Notes: generated by a model from the letters alone, not told the origin. A stretch of 64,000 bases of DNA from Virgibacillus profundi (GCF_002287375.1 NZ_NPOA01000002.1:248001-312000); one strand, 5' to 3'. Shown: positions 26,927-35,662, counted from the stretch's first letter. A program made the numbers and translations.

Positions 26927-27166
26927 ATGGCTTTTGTAATTTTGGATCCCTGTGGTCCGGAGAAATCAGCAGAGTGTGTGAGTGTTTGTCCAGTAGATTG
27001 TATCGAAGAAGGGCCGGATCAGTTTTACATAGACCCGGATGTTTGTATAGATTGTGGTGCATGTAAAGCAGTTTGTCCGGTTGAAGCAATCGAGGAAGAA
27101 TATGATCTCACACCAGATCAGGAAGTATTCCTGGATAGGGCAGAAGAATTTTTTGCAAATAGGTAA
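26927..27166 (+). CDS. Ferredoxin with two Fe-S sites
   Basis: 79 aa, strongly acidic. The second site is a classical 4Fe-4S motif (CIDCGACKAVCP). The first site is C-x7-C-x3-CPVDC, a spacing seen in seven-iron or modified two-cluster ferredoxins, so cluster type at this site is uncertain. A C-terminal helix of about 20 residues follows (LTPDQEVFLDRAEEFF). It is a cytoplasmic electron carrier. GGGAGG ribosome site; own terminator. Confidence 0.93.
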   Translation: MAFVILDPCGPEKSAECVSVCPVDCIEEGPDQFYIDPDVCIDCGACKAVCPVEAIEEEYDLTPDQEVFLDRAEEFFANR

Positions 27167-27211
27167 GCTGCGTGAGCAATGCATAGCAGACGAAAAAGGG
27201 TAGTTTTAAAC

Positions 27212-27245
27212 AGGGCGCTCATTCATGGTATGGGTGCCTTTTTAA
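27212..27245 (+). terminator. Terminator of the ferredoxin gene
   Basis: 11-bp stem with three G-T pairs (27212-27222 with 27230-27240) and TTTTT. Confidence 0.7.
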
Positions 27246-27249
27246 ATTG

Positions 27250-27293
27250 TATACCCAGGGATACATTACACCGCTAAAGGACTATGCTAAGAT
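27250..27293 (+). promoter_or_regulatory. Operator-promoter module upstream of the SinI-like gene
   Basis: A near-palindrome TATACCCAGGGATA followed directly by CATTACA, then -35 TTACAC, 16-bp spacer and -10 TAAGAT. The same module, with the same spacing, occurs at 27557-27600 before the DUF4870 gene (19 of 21 operator bases identical). Confidence 0.55.
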
Positions 27294-27333
27294 AAATTCA
27301 GTTAAAGGGAAGTTAGGGTGAGGGGGAAATGGG

Positions 27334-27486
27334 TTGGTTAATGAACAAATACCAGTCAAAAGTCTTACATATGATCAGGAATGGGTTTATTTGATTACAC
27401 TTGCGAAAGAATCAGGATTAAGTAAAAGTGAAGTACTCCAATTTCTAAAACTGGCTAGCGAAAAGGAAAAAACAATGAAACGTTAA
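27334..27486 (+). CDS. SinI-like anti-repressor peptide (50 aa)
   Basis: 50 aa from TTG 27334, which lies 7-8 bp after GAGGGGG. Residues 14-45 read DQEWVYLITLAKESGLSKSE followed by a second helix, the Sin dimerisation hook of B. subtilis SinI (there LDQEWVELMVEAKEANISPEE). SinI and SlrA bind SinR-type repressors and release biofilm genes. No SinR homologue lies next to it, so it is an orphan anti-repressor or a protein-interaction peptide for a distant partner. It has no DNA-binding domain. Its promoter module is shared with the next gene. Confidence 0.75.
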   Translation: MVNEQIPVKSLTYDQEWVYLITLAKESGLSKSEVLQFLKLASEKEKTMKR

Positions 27487-27556
27487 ATTCAGGTACCTCA
27501 ATACATCACTCATCCAGAAAAACTCCACTCAACAAATTTACTGAAAACTCACATTA

Positions 27557-27600
27557 TATACCTAGGTATACATTACATCATGTGCATACCGTGTTATTAT
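27557..27600 (+). promoter_or_regulatory. Operator-promoter module upstream of the DUF4870 gene
   Basis: Perfect 14-bp palindrome TATACCTAGGTATA, then CATTACA, -35 TTACAT, 16-bp spacer, -10 TATTAT. Identical geometry to 27250-27293; the protein that binds it is unknown. Confidence 0.6.
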
Positions 27601-27687
27601 TTTCATAACGTCGAAGCCAATCAGGATAGCTTTTTCATTACTTTTTATTTAGTAAACATGAAGCAATTGGCATAGGGAGGTGTTGTA

Positions 27688-28044
27688 ATGTCAAAAGAAA
27701 TGAATACAGAGGAAACACCTGTAGTAATTCAGCAGGAAGAATCTGCTGATGTAAAGGAAAATAAAGGGATGGCTATTCTAGCATATATTATTTTCTTTAT
27801 TCCGCTTCTTGCAGCAAAAGACTCGAAGTTTGCTATGTATCACGCAAATCAGGGACTTATATTATTTCTTTGTTGGATTGGGGTATCTGTTCTTGGAACT
27901 GTTTTGCCATTTATCGGGTGGTTATTAATTTTGCCGTTTGGTAGTCTGGTTCTTGTAATATTTGCTGTGATGGGGATTATTAATGCAGCAAATGGCAAGG
28001 AAAAACCTTTACCAATCATAGGGAAGTACAAATTGTTAAAATAA
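27688..28044 (+). CDS. DUF4870 membrane protein
   Basis: 118 aa. About 25 polar residues are followed by three to four helices; AKDSKFAMYHANQGLILFL between helices 1 and 2 is the hallmark of DUF4870, and a TWIK-like small loop precedes the C-terminus. Function unknown. GGGAGGTG precedes the ATG. Likely co-regulated with the SinI-like peptide upstream. Confidence 0.85.
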   Translation: MSKEMNTEETPVVIQQEESADVKENKGMAILAYIIFFIPLLAAKDSKFAMYHANQGLILFLCWIGVSVLGTVLPFIGWLLILPFGSLVLVIFAVMGIINAANGKEKPLPIIGKYKLLK

Positions 28045-28051
28045 TAATCAA

Positions 28052-28083
28052 GGGAGTCAGTACATCACGTCTGTCTCCCCCTT
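28052..28083 (+). terminator. Possible terminator between convergent genes
   Basis: GGGAGTCAG/CTGTCTCCC stem with one mismatch, short T tail. Confidence 0.45.
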
Positions 28084-28093
28084 TAAAAACCAA

Positions 28094-30130
28094 TTAAATA
28101 ATTTCCATAATTCTTTTGATCAACTGGGTTCTGTTCCTGGCTTCAGCCTTGGATAGAATTCGGGTAATATGTTTCTTCACCGTTACTTCTGCAATATAGA
28201 GCTGACTTGCAATTTCGGCATTGCTTTTTTCATCGAGAATCAGTTTAACAATATCCACTTCGCGATCAGTGAATGCAAAAGTACTAGTAATCATTTCGAT
28301 TTGATTGCTAACCGAATCTTTAGAAGTGAATTGCTTTAAATAAACAGCTAATTTTGGACCGCTCACATCTAGTATATAGGTTGATGATGGATAGTTCTCT
28401 CCGTAATCGTAGTGCAGAGCGTCTGGAACCTCCTGGAATCCAAAGTTCTTAAGTAAGTGCTGGAAAAAAGGTAAAGGAGTAGAAACAATAATTTTCCCTC
28501 CGGATAGCAGCAATGGAAATAAATTATATAGTGAAAAGGAACGAGCTTCTGTATTTGATGAATCAACATAGTCAAGCATTCGGATAAACCATCCGGCATT
28601 TCTGTCTTCTGGAACAGCAAATTCCTTCTTTTCGCTTTCAGTCAGTCGCGAAAAAAAGGCTCTCGAGACAGGCTCTTTTGTTAAGTGGGGCAGTGTGTTT
28701 TCATTAATTGGTACAAGAATGGAAAGTCCCAGCGTCTCGCCATATTCGTTTTTTAAAATACGTGCCACATGTTTCCCCATTTTTTCAATATATTCTGCGT
28801 TCATCAATTCCAGTTCTTTTTGATTATGCTGTAAAGATGCATGGAAATGATAGGAATTATTTGTTCCTCTATTATAGAACTGCACATCACTTGTTGATAC
28901 ATTTCCTTTTTTATATTCAAAGAAATCTGTAACTTCATGGAAATTATAGGATTCCACTTGTTCAAAATACATTGTTGTGTCAATCGAGTCTTGAAAAAAG
29001 GCAGATTGAATAAACTCATCCCCAAGATGATAAAAAAACTGAGCAATATCGTGACGTGATCGGGTGGAAATTGTCTTGTGATAGTAAAATGCGGCACTTC
29101 GCTCACTCAAGGCTTTAAACCGCTCGGGATTTCGATGTTTTAACTCAACTCGAATAGCATCCCGTATTAAATCATGCATCGCCCAGTCACTTCTTGTAGG
29201 CTTGATAAAGGATAAAGATGTAAGTTCATGAAATTTCGATAAGCTGACTTCACGATTCAAAATGGAGGACAGGCTTTGTTGATCAAAGTGATGCAGAATT
29301 GCCGCAGCTTCAACCAAATTATGCAAATTCTCACTTTTCACCTCAAGCAGCCATCTTCTAGTTAACTCCATTAAAATTTGAGGAATGTTTTCCGTTAATT
29401 GATCAGCTGGATCTATCTCCGGCTTTTCATCCGTAATTGCTGCAAGGGACAAAGTGAGTGGGTGCCCCTCAGTAAATTGCCATAAGGACTTAATATGATG
29501 TTTGTTTTTAATTCCGTAATGACTTAAATACGAGCTTGTTTGCGCGAGACTGAAATCCTTCAGTTCCAGCTGTTTTGTTATCCTCCTCCAAGCAGGGGAC
29601 TCTTTCCATTCTCCTTTTAAAGCTTGCCGTCCCGCCAGAATAAAAAATATACTTGAATCAGCATGCCGGACAAAGAGTTGTCGAAACCACCGATCAAGAT
29701 CATCCATTTTTTCATACGTATCAATGGCAATAATAATTCTGCGTTCTATTGCCAGATCCTCGAGATTTTCAAAACAATTTTGCAGATTGTTTTGATTATG
29801 GTAGGTCACATTGCTTGTTTTCAATTCAAGTAGAGTGAGTAAATACTCGGCAAATCCTGAAGGCGTATGGGGAAAATCTTCGCTGTCCAGCTTTAAAAAA
29901 AGTACCCCGTTTTCTTCAGCAATGCTGGAATACTTTGATAATAGATAGGTTTTACCAATTCCACCGGTACCATAAATGCTAAGCACTTTTTCATAAGGAT
30001 TATCTGATTGGATAAACTGCTGGAAAACTTCAATCTCATGTTTTCTTCCAATGAAAAAGTCCTTTTCTATTTCTGTAATGATGTCATTCATGCTTTTTTG
30101 TTCTGTGGTAATGTTTTTGTTTACCTCCAA
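28094..30130 (-). CDS. ATP-dependent LuxR-type transcriptional regulator (STAND-like)
   Basis: 678 aa. The N-terminal P-loop NTPase has Walker A YGTGGIGKTYLLSK near residue 55, a hydrophobic Walker B-like RRIIIAIDTYEKM near 135 and a winged-helix segment around 290-340. A long middle region follows, then a C-terminal LuxR HTH (FTDREVDIVKLILDEKSNAE ... ITRILSK) at about 615-678. The design resembles MalT-type signal-transducing ATPases. The TTG start at 30130 is chosen because AAGGGG lies 9 bp upstream; ATG 30091 lacks a ribosome site. It stands alone. The signal and targets are unknown. Confidence 0.85.
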   Translation of the reverse strand: MEVNKNITTEQKSMNDIITEIEKDFFIGRKHEIEVFQQFIQSDNPYEKVLSIYGTGGIGKTYLLSKYSSIAEENGVLFLKLDSEDFPHTPSGFAEYLLTLLELKTSNVTYHNQNNLQNCFENLEDLAIERRIIIAIDTYEKMDDLDRWFRQLFVRHADSSIFFILAGRQALKGEWKESPAWRRITKQLELKDFSLAQTSSYLSHYGIKNKHHIKSLWQFTEGHPLTLSLAAITDEKPEIDPADQLTENIPQILMELTRRWLLEVKSENLHNLVEAAAILHHFDQQSLSSILNREVSLSKFHELTSLSFIKPTRSDWAMHDLIRDAIRVELKHRNPERFKALSERSAAFYYHKTISTRSRHDIAQFFYHLGDEFIQSAFFQDSIDTTMYFEQVESYNFHEVTDFFEYKKGNVSTSDVQFYNRGTNNSYHFHASLQHNQKELELMNAEYIEKMGKHVARILKNEYGETLGLSILVPINENTLPHLTKEPVSRAFFSRLTESEKKEFAVPEDRNAGWFIRMLDYVDSSNTEARSFSLYNLFPLLLSGGKIIVSTPLPFFQHLLKNFGFQEVPDALHYDYGENYPSSTYILDVSGPKLAVYLKQFTSKDSVSNQIEMITSTFAFTDREVDIVKLILDEKSNAEIASQLYIAEVTVKKHITRILSKAEARNRTQLIKRIMEII

Positions 30131-30184
30131 AACAATAAACCCCTTCCGGATGAAGCGTTTATATAGAAAAATCTAATTATTATA

Positions 30185-30213
30185 AATATAGTCAATAACT
30201 ACTATAATGTCAA
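30185..30213 (-). promoter_or_regulatory. Promoter of the LuxR-ATPase gene
   Basis: Minus strand TTGACA (30213-30208), 17-bp spacer, TATATT (30190-30185). TTATTGAC-like direct repeats overlap the -35 and the spacer and could bind the regulator itself. Confidence 0.6.
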
Positions 30214-30313
30214 TAGTTATATGGAACTTATTGTCTAATAGAAAAAACAGAAAGGAAAAGAACCAGTAGCATTGAGGAGGTTTCGTGAAATAGTTGAAAA
30301 TTGAGTGAAAGTT

Positions 30314-30350
30314 ATCCCCGTTACAAATGGCTGGCTGTAGCGGGGATTTC
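30314..30350. terminator. GC-rich hairpin, possible terminator
   Basis: 11-bp stem ATCCCCGTTAC/GTAGCGGGGAT with 12-nt loop. Placed between the coiled-coil gene and the LuxR-ATPase promoter; the T tail is weak on both strands. Confidence 0.45.
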
Positions 30351-30427
30351 TTGCGTTTGGTATGGGAAATTATTCTATGAAGTAATTCTTGCGGGAGTAG
30401 GGAATCAATCTTCGCGGAGGATTCTAA

Positions 30428-30823
30428 TTAAAAGTTAAATTGATTTTTGAATCTGGCAAACTCTCTTTCATTTCGAACTGCTTTCTCCCAGATGTGATCC
30501 TGATCCGATTCTATGCTTTGTAATTTCCCCATAACCACATGATGGCGGGACTTGCTTTCTTCCCTCATAGATCTCTGCTCTAATTTTACTGTAGTTAGTT
30601 CTTCACGAATAGAAGCTTGTTCTTCTTTCATAGCGTTTTGTTCTTTACCCTGAGCATTTTGTTCTTCCACTACTTTTGCTACTGTCGTAATTAGCTGTGT
30701 TACCATATTCTCCATGCGGTCTAATTTCTCATCCTGAAGATCAAAGCGTTTCCCCATCTGATCAAATTTCTGATCCTGAAGATCAAAGCGTTTCTCTAAA
30801 CGGTCAAAACGTTCTTCACTCAT
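30428..30823 (-). CDS. Coiled-coil protein of unknown function
   Basis: 131 aa, almost all coiled coil. Near the N-terminus a heptad-based unit RFDLQDQKFDQMGK is repeated as RFDLQDEKLDRMEN, followed by long Glu/Gln-rich helices (about 45-105). Such proteins often tether or oligomerise partners; no function can be given. Start ATG 30823 is 8 bp after AAGGAGG; the GTG at 30832 overlaps the ribosome site. Confidence 0.75.
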   Translation of the reverse strand: MSEERFDRLEKRFDLQDQKFDQMGKRFDLQDEKLDRMENMVTQLITTVAKVVEEQNAQGKEQNAMKEEQASIREELTTVKLEQRSMREESKSRHHVVMGKLQSIESDQDHIWEKAVRNEREFARFKNQFNF

Positions 30824-30897
30824 TTTCTTCACCTCCTTCGTTCAAGTATAGCTCATATTACTAGCGAAATCCATGCAGAAAATATCGAATTCTTGGC

Positions 30898-31035
30898 TTA
30901 GTTTTCCTCAGCTTTTACCGCAATCTTGCTGGCAATCCAGCGCTTCGCAACTGTTTCATCAATTTCATAGATTTTTCCTGCACGCAGCAGGTCACCATGG
31001 TATGCTGTTTGGACATTCATTTTTACTTTGATCAT
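30898..31035 (-). CDS. Small protein, 45 aa, resembling phage-associated peptides
   Basis: ATG 31035, TAA 30898; AAAGGAG lies 8 bp before the start. It begins MIKVKMNVQTAYHGDLLRAG and continues with YEIDETVAKRWIASKIA. The pattern of a short beta hairpin followed by a 'D-x-x-VAKRWI' helix is familiar from small prophage head/tail-region proteins in Bacillus. No other phage gene is nearby, so it may be a domesticated orphan. Family recall is moderate. Confidence 0.65.
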   Translation of the reverse strand: MIKVKMNVQTAYHGDLLRAGKIYEIDETVAKRWIASKIAVKAEEN

Positions 31036-31091
31036 TAGGTGTGCTCCTTTAATGTATTATGTGTTAAGTATACATGATTTTTTCGGAAAAA

Positions 31092-31125
31092 ATAAGTGAC
31101 ATTCCTTTGTAAGGATACGCCACTT
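31092..31125 (-). terminator. Possible terminator after the YyaL gene
   Basis: Imperfect stem AAGTGGC.../...GTCACTT on the minus strand followed by ATTTTTT. Confidence 0.4.
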
Positions 31126-31137
31126 AATGTTTGTATA

Positions 31138-33192
31138 TTATTCTAAAATCATCTGCAATGCTTTATCCATATCAGTTGTTGGCTGCTGACAGGCAAAATT
31201 TTCACAAACGTAAACGGTAGCTGCATTATTGATTTGTTTATATTCAGTAGCAAATGGGGCTGCTTCTGATAATTGTTCAGGATTTTCTGTATTAATGATC
31301 GTAACATTGGGCAGGAATTTATCCTGTAATTGCTGCAATAATTTTTCCCTTTGTAGATCTTTTTCCGAACCGATAATAACAACTTCCTTTGTAGGGTTTT
31401 CCGTCAGTAGCAGGCTTTGGACAAAAAATGGACTTGCAGAAGCATACTCCCCAAGATTATCAAAAAAGCTATAATACATTTCTTCCACTTTGTCCAAATA
31501 ATCTGTCTCCCCGGTTAAATAACCCAGCCTTGTTAGCATTACTGCTGCGACACTATTGCCTGAAGGGATCGCACCATCGTAAACTTCTTTATCCTTAGCA
31601 ATCAAAGCTTCACTATCCTTGCCACTAAAGTAAAAGCCACCATCCCTTTCATCCCAAAACAAATCGATCATCTGGTCTGAAAGCTCCCGTGCTTTTTTCA
31701 GGTATTTTATCGAAAATGTTGCATCATATATTTCAATATATCCCCATAAAAGAAAAGCATAATCATCAATATAAGCTTTGAATTTTGTTTCCCCATCACG
31801 GTAACGAGCCATTAACCTGCCATCACTGAAAAGTTTGTCCTCAATGAAATTCATTGCTTTTTCAGCTTTTTGAACATAGTCATTCACTCGGAAAACCTTG
31901 CCAGCCTTCGTAAGTGCTGCAATCATCATACCATTCCAAGCTGTTAAAACTTTATCATCCACATGTGGATAAATTCTTTTTTCCCTAGTCTCCAGCAGTT
32001 TTACTCTTGCTTTTTCCAGTTTTTCTTGAAGTCCCTCGATTGATAGGTTATTCTCAAGTGCCGACGACTCCAGATTCGTTTTGATCAGATTTGGAATATT
32101 TTTCCCTTCAAAATTACCATTTGGCGTGATGTCATATATATCTGTGTATATTTCTCCGAGTTCTTCGCCCAAAATATCGAAAATCTCCTCATAATCCCAC
32201 ACATAATACTTACCCTCCACACCTTCTGAATCAGCATCGATCGCGGAATAAAAAGCACCAGCTGAACTGGTCATTTCACGCTCTATAAATGTAATGATTT
32301 GCTCACTAATCTTCTTATAAAAAGGATTTTTGGTTACTTGATAACATTCCGTGTAAGCAATCAACAAGAGTGCATTGTCATAGAGCATTTTTTCAAAATG
32401 GGGAACAAGCCATTTCTCATCAGTGGAATATCGGGAAAACCCAAATCCAATATGGTCAAAAATTCCACCTGCAGCCATTGACTGTAAGCTGCTTTCAACC
32501 ATTTTAAGCGCAGCTGTTTTCCCTGTAAAATGATAGTATTTCAGCAAGTACAGTAAATTTTGTGGTGTTGGAAACTTTGGTGCAGCTCCGAATCCACCAT
32601 TTGTAAAATCAAAATTATTCCCTAACTGCTGAAATGCTGTTTCAGCCGACTCTTTAGTTAGGCGATTTTTACTTTTTGCTGTCACTGTTTTTTGAAGTAC
32701 ATTGGTCACACTTTGCGTAACTTCCGCAATATGATTAGGATCCCGGGTGAATTTTTCATGCAGCTGAGTGAGTGCTTCCATTATTCCGGGTCTTCCGTAT
32801 TTACTTTCTTTCGGAAAATAAGTGCCCGCATAAAAAGGAATCTTGTCAGGTGTCATGAAAATGGTTAAAGGCCAACCACCATGACCTGTCATCATCTGAC
32901 AAACCTTCATATAAACTGAATCCACATCCGGACGCTCTTCCCGGTCGACTTTGATAGAGATGTAATTTTCGTTTAAAATTGCAGCAACTTCCCCGTCTTC
33001 AAAGGACTCATGGGCCATGACATGACACCAATGACATGTGCTATATCCAATAGAGAGGAAGATTGGTTTGTTTTCTTGTTTGGCTTTTTCGAATGCCTTC
33101 TCGCCCCAAGGAAACCAGTTCACAGGATTATGGGCGTGTTGGAGTAGGTATGGGGATTTTTCTTTGATTAAATGATTAGATTTATGAGTCAT
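31138..33192 (-). CDS. yyaL: Thioredoxin-domain protein YyaL (DUF255/SPATA20 family)
   Basis: 684 aa. An N-terminal thioredoxin-like domain (about 5-165) has C53-H-W-C56 and the family signature [14 protein letters not shown]. The rest is an (alpha/alpha)6-barrel like those of glycoside hydrolases and epimerases. Members are found from bacteria to mammals; their biochemical role is not settled. AAGAGGT precedes the ATG. Length fits the family. Confidence 0.93.
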   Translation of the reverse strand: MTHKSNHLIKEKSPYLLQHAHNPVNWFPWGEKAFEKAKQENKPIFLSIGYSTCHWCHVMAHESFEDGEVAAILNENYISIKVDREERPDVDSVYMKVCQMMTGHGGWPLTIFMTPDKIPFYAGTYFPKESKYGRPGIMEALTQLHEKFTRDPNHIAEVTQSVTNVLQKTVTAKSKNRLTKESAETAFQQLGNNFDFTNGGFGAAPKFPTPQNLLYLLKYYHFTGKTAALKMVESSLQSMAAGGIFDHIGFGFSRYSTDEKWLVPHFEKMLYDNALLLIAYTECYQVTKNPFYKKISEQIITFIEREMTSSAGAFYSAIDADSEGVEGKYYVWDYEEIFDILGEELGEIYTDIYDITPNGNFEGKNIPNLIKTNLESSALENNLSIEGLQEKLEKARVKLLETREKRIYPHVDDKVLTAWNGMMIAALTKAGKVFRVNDYVQKAEKAMNFIEDKLFSDGRLMARYRDGETKFKAYIDDYAFLLWGYIEIYDATFSIKYLKKARELSDQMIDLFWDERDGGFYFSGKDSEALIAKDKEVYDGAIPSGNSVAAVMLTRLGYLTGETDYLDKVEEMYYSFFDNLGEYASASPFFVQSLLLTENPTKEVVIIGSEKDLQREKLLQQLQDKFLPNVTIINTENPEQLSEAAPFATEYKQINNAATVYVCENFACQQPTTDMDKALQMILE

Positions 33193-33228
33193 CTGACAAA
33201 CCTCTTTTCATAAAAAATCTCTTTGTAT

Positions 33229-33420
33229 TTAAGTTTCCCTAATATAATAAAAAGACACCTCATGAGTATCTCTTGTTTTAGGCCAAATCTCTATTTCAAG
33301 TTCTTCAGAAACCTCTTTATCGAGATGCCACCACCATTCATCTTGGGACCCGGTAGATTTTGTGAAATCAATAATAAAGCGGCGATGATTACAGATAATT
33401 ATACTAATAATTCGAATCAA
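33229..33420 (-). CDS. Possible small protein or gene remnant upstream of yyaL
   Basis: Up to 63 aa with a TTG start and no clear ribosome site; it ends 36 bp before yyaL. The section DEWWWHLDKEVSEELEIEIW has a protein-like, acidic composition and codon use similar to the neighbours, which argues against a chance frame. It may be the tail of a decayed gene. No family recognised. Confidence 0.3.
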   Translation of the reverse strand: MIRIISIIICNHRRFIIDFTKSTGSQDEWWWHLDKEVSEELEIEIWPKTRDTHEVSFYYIRET

Positions 33421-33441
33421 ACGCTAAGGTTGATGTAGGTT

Positions 33442-33484
33442 ACATTCGCCTATAGGCATGGCGAATGCCAATTTTTCTAATATT
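33442..33484. repeat. Dispersed hairpin repeat, copy 2
   Basis: ACATTCGCC, variable loop TATAGGCAT, GGCGAATGCCAA and TTTTTCTAATATT: the same blocks as 22545-22586. Stem CATTCGCC/GGCGAATG is perfect here. Confidence 0.6.
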
Positions 33485-33582
33485 TAGAAATATGCCACAG
33501 GCGCAATTGGTTTCATAATGAATTTATGCTAAAGTAAATACAATACCTATCAAATATAAGCAATTGGGGGCGAGCAATAACT

Positions 33583-33993
33583 ATGATAAATAACAAGATA
33601 AAATCCGGTGAATTAAAAGTTATTTGTACTGAAGATTGCGGAAATGCACCAAAGAAACAGCAACTTAAAGATTTCAACATAGCATTTGCTAAAAATGATC
33701 TGGAATTTTTAATGGAATATGTTACTGATGATATTATCTGGAATATTGTCGGTGAAAAGCAAATCAAAGGGAAGGAGAATTTTGAGGAAGAATTGAGGAA
33801 AATGAATACTGATATTGCTGAAGAACTTCAGATGACGAATATTATCACACACGGCAAGACGGGAGCTGTTAATGGTGTGTTAAGGTTTGATAAGAAGAAA
33901 AACTACTCTTTTTGTGATGTGTATACTTTCAGTAGTGCAGGGAAAAAAGCAAAAATTAAAGAAATAACTTCGTATGTGATTGAAGTCGTTTAA
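33583..33993 (+). CDS. SnoaL/NTF2-like protein
   Basis: 136 aa. From about residue 25: DFNIAFAKNDLEFLMEYVTDDIIWNIVG, then KGKENFEEELRK and a four-strand C-terminal sheet, the cone fold of the nuclear transport factor 2 family. Members are enzymes or ligand-binding proteins; no catalytic residue set is recognisable here. The ribosome site is modest (GGGGGCGAG). Confidence 0.8.
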   Translation: MINNKIKSGELKVICTEDCGNAPKKQQLKDFNIAFAKNDLEFLMEYVTDDIIWNIVGEKQIKGKENFEEELRKMNTDIAEELQMTNIITHGKTGAVNGVLRFDKKKNYSFCDVYTFSSAGKKAKIKEITSYVIEVV

Positions 33994-34023
33994 CGGCAGA
34001 AAAACTATCTTAATCCTGAAAAA

Positions 34024-34605
34024 TCATTTTATTTTTAAACCATCCTTCACAATAAAAGCAATACATGGAATATGTTTAGAAGCAACTACATCATCAACTT
34101 CAAATACATTGACTAATTCATAGGGCTGTCCATCTGCTGCGAGCACATATTGTTCAATAACCTGATTTTTATGGTCGACAATCCAATATTCCGGAACACC
34201 AAAAGAAGCATAGCTATCCTTTTTCATGATTCGATCCCGTTTTGCACTGTTTGGGGAGAGTATTTCAATCACTAAATCCGGGGGCCCAACCACAGCATGC
34301 TCATCAATTATGTGCTCACGACTGCGGTGAATCATAAGTATATCAGGCTGTCTTGTTTCATTATCAGATAGGATGACATCAATAGGTGCATGCATAATAA
34401 TATAGTCATTATCACACGAATCGGTTAAAGTCTGTACTAAACGATGACTAACACGCTGATGGGTAGTTGTGGGAGAAGGCTTTAAATCAAGTTGGCCGTT
34501 AATTATTTCGTATTGATTCCCGTCCATCGGTAATTTATAGTAATCGTCTACAGTCCACCCGGTTTCTTTGATCAAAGGCTTTTTATCAGTTTTCTTTTGG
34601 TACAT
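34024..34605 (-). CDS. Uma2 family endonuclease-like protein
   Basis: 193 aa. Contains the Uma2 (DUF820) core: WTVDDYYKLPMDGNQYEIINGQL, the PSPTTTHQRVSHRL helix and the PD-(D/E)xK-like PDLVIEILSPNSAKRDR block. The fold is that of restriction-type nucleases; most members have no known role and they are multicopy in some genomes. A decayed relative lies at 60131. AAGGAG precedes the ATG. Confidence 0.9.
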   Translation of the reverse strand: MYQKKTDKKPLIKETGWTVDDYYKLPMDGNQYEIINGQLDLKPSPTTTHQRVSHRLVQTLTDSCDNDYIIMHAPIDVILSDNETRQPDILMIHRSREHIIDEHAVVGPPDLVIEILSPNSAKRDRIMKKDSYASFGVPEYWIVDHKNQVIEQYVLAADGQPYELVNVFEVDDVVASKHIPCIAFIVKDGLKIK

Positions 34606-34680
34606 AAGAATCAGCTCCTTTTCTAAGCTTATTATCTCATTATTTGAAAAAAAACTCCAGATAAATCAAATGTTCAAATG

Positions 34681-34722
34681 TAACAAAATAAACACCAATT
34701 CTTCATATAGAAGAACTGGCGC
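34681..34722 (-). terminator. Terminator of ymaF
   Basis: Minus strand: GCGCCAGTTCTTC pairs with GAAGAATTGGTGT (G-T pairs included), TATAT loop, then TTATTTTG. Confidence 0.7.
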
Positions 34723-34752
34723 TTGGGATGCTTTTATTTATACCTCTAACAA

Positions 34753-35181
34753 TCAACTCTTCGAAGCGGCGGTAAACCCTTTAATTACATGTGTATGGCC
34801 ATCACTCTCTGTTGTTTTAATTTCAGCATAATGTGTGTGATACCCGTTTGGCAAAGGAATCGCCGGGCTGGTATTTGCTTCATAATGGTGGATATGTTCA
34901 TCATCAAATGTCGTATTTCCATAGATTTTATGGATATGTCCTTCGCTTGACTCAATTGGTGGGCCTGTGACTCCCGGATGCAGATGGGTATGTCCGTCAT
35001 TACAGGTTGTTGCACCATAATGGGCATGTGTGTGACCACCGCTTTCTGCTGGGTTTGTGTGCTGCCTCTCATTCATGCTGTACATTTTTCCGTCCGGATG
35101 ATTCAAATTATGTGGGTGTTGCATTCTGTTTTGCATTTGCGAGTAAGAAGCATAAGAAATTGGTATCATACCATAATACAT
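34753..35181 (-). CDS. ymaF: YmaF family His-rich repeat protein
   Basis: 142 aa. At least five repeats of the form GHTHxHxGxT (HTHAHYGATT, HTHLHPGVTG, HIHKIYGNTT, HIHHYEANT, HTHVIKGFT), which define the YmaF family. Dense histidines suggest metal binding or a spore-surface role; this is inference. GGAGG lies 7 bp before the start. Monocistronic. Confidence 0.9.
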   Translation of the reverse strand: MYYGMIPISYASYSQMQNRMQHPHNLNHPDGKMYSMNERQHTNPAESGGHTHAHYGATTCNDGHTHLHPGVTGPPIESSEGHIHKIYGNTTFDDEHIHHYEANTSPAIPLPNGYHTHYAEIKTTESDGHTHVIKGFTAASKS

Positions 35182-35494
35182 CGTGGTTTCCTCCTGAATT
35201 ATTTTTTACATCAATAGTATGATATGCATGATGGGCTTGTGGGGTAACAGTAAAAATAACTATATATCTACCTAGATAATCATGTATTCAAGTAGTACCA
35301 GACTTTATATGTTTCCATCAGACATTGATTATCTTTTCAATCATGAGGATCGCCAAATAGAAGGATAACAGCGGTGACCATATCATCCTTTTTGTTTGTA
35401 AAACATGTAGTGTTACATTTTAATACGCATAAACAAAATTATTCTTTGGTCGGTGATAGAAAGATTATTTTAATATCATGTATTCCACCTTTGG

Positions 35495-35508
35495 ACAAAC
35501 GTTTGCGC
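35495..35508. promoter_or_regulatory. LacI-type operator O1 of the maltodextrin operon
   Basis: Contains the perfect palindrome CAAACGTTTG centred on CG, the core recognised by LacI/GalR proteins. About 190 bp before the promoter, so it could serve as an auxiliary site for looping. Confidence 0.45.
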
Positions 35509-35598
35509 AAAATAATAATTGAAATGTGATATAACAAAGTTGTGATCTCAAACTAGGGTCACTTTTTATGCTGTTATTATAGCCGTTATTATAAAAAC

Positions 35599-35612
35599 TG
35601 TAAGCGTTAACC
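35599..35612. promoter_or_regulatory. cre/LacI-type operator O2
   Basis: TGTAAGCGTTAACC matches the cre consensus at 13 of 14 positions; 51 bp upstream of the -35. Could bind CcpA or the local LacI regulator. Confidence 0.5.
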
Positions 35613-35662
35613 TTATTATAATACTAAGGATTATAAAAATTAATAGAATGAGAGTTTTAAGC

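Noticed and set aside
34785-35217. Histidine- or methionine-rich frames in other frames over ymaF
   Set aside because: They are frame-shifted readings of the repetitive YmaF codons; only the minus frame 34753-35181 has a ribosome site and the family repeat.
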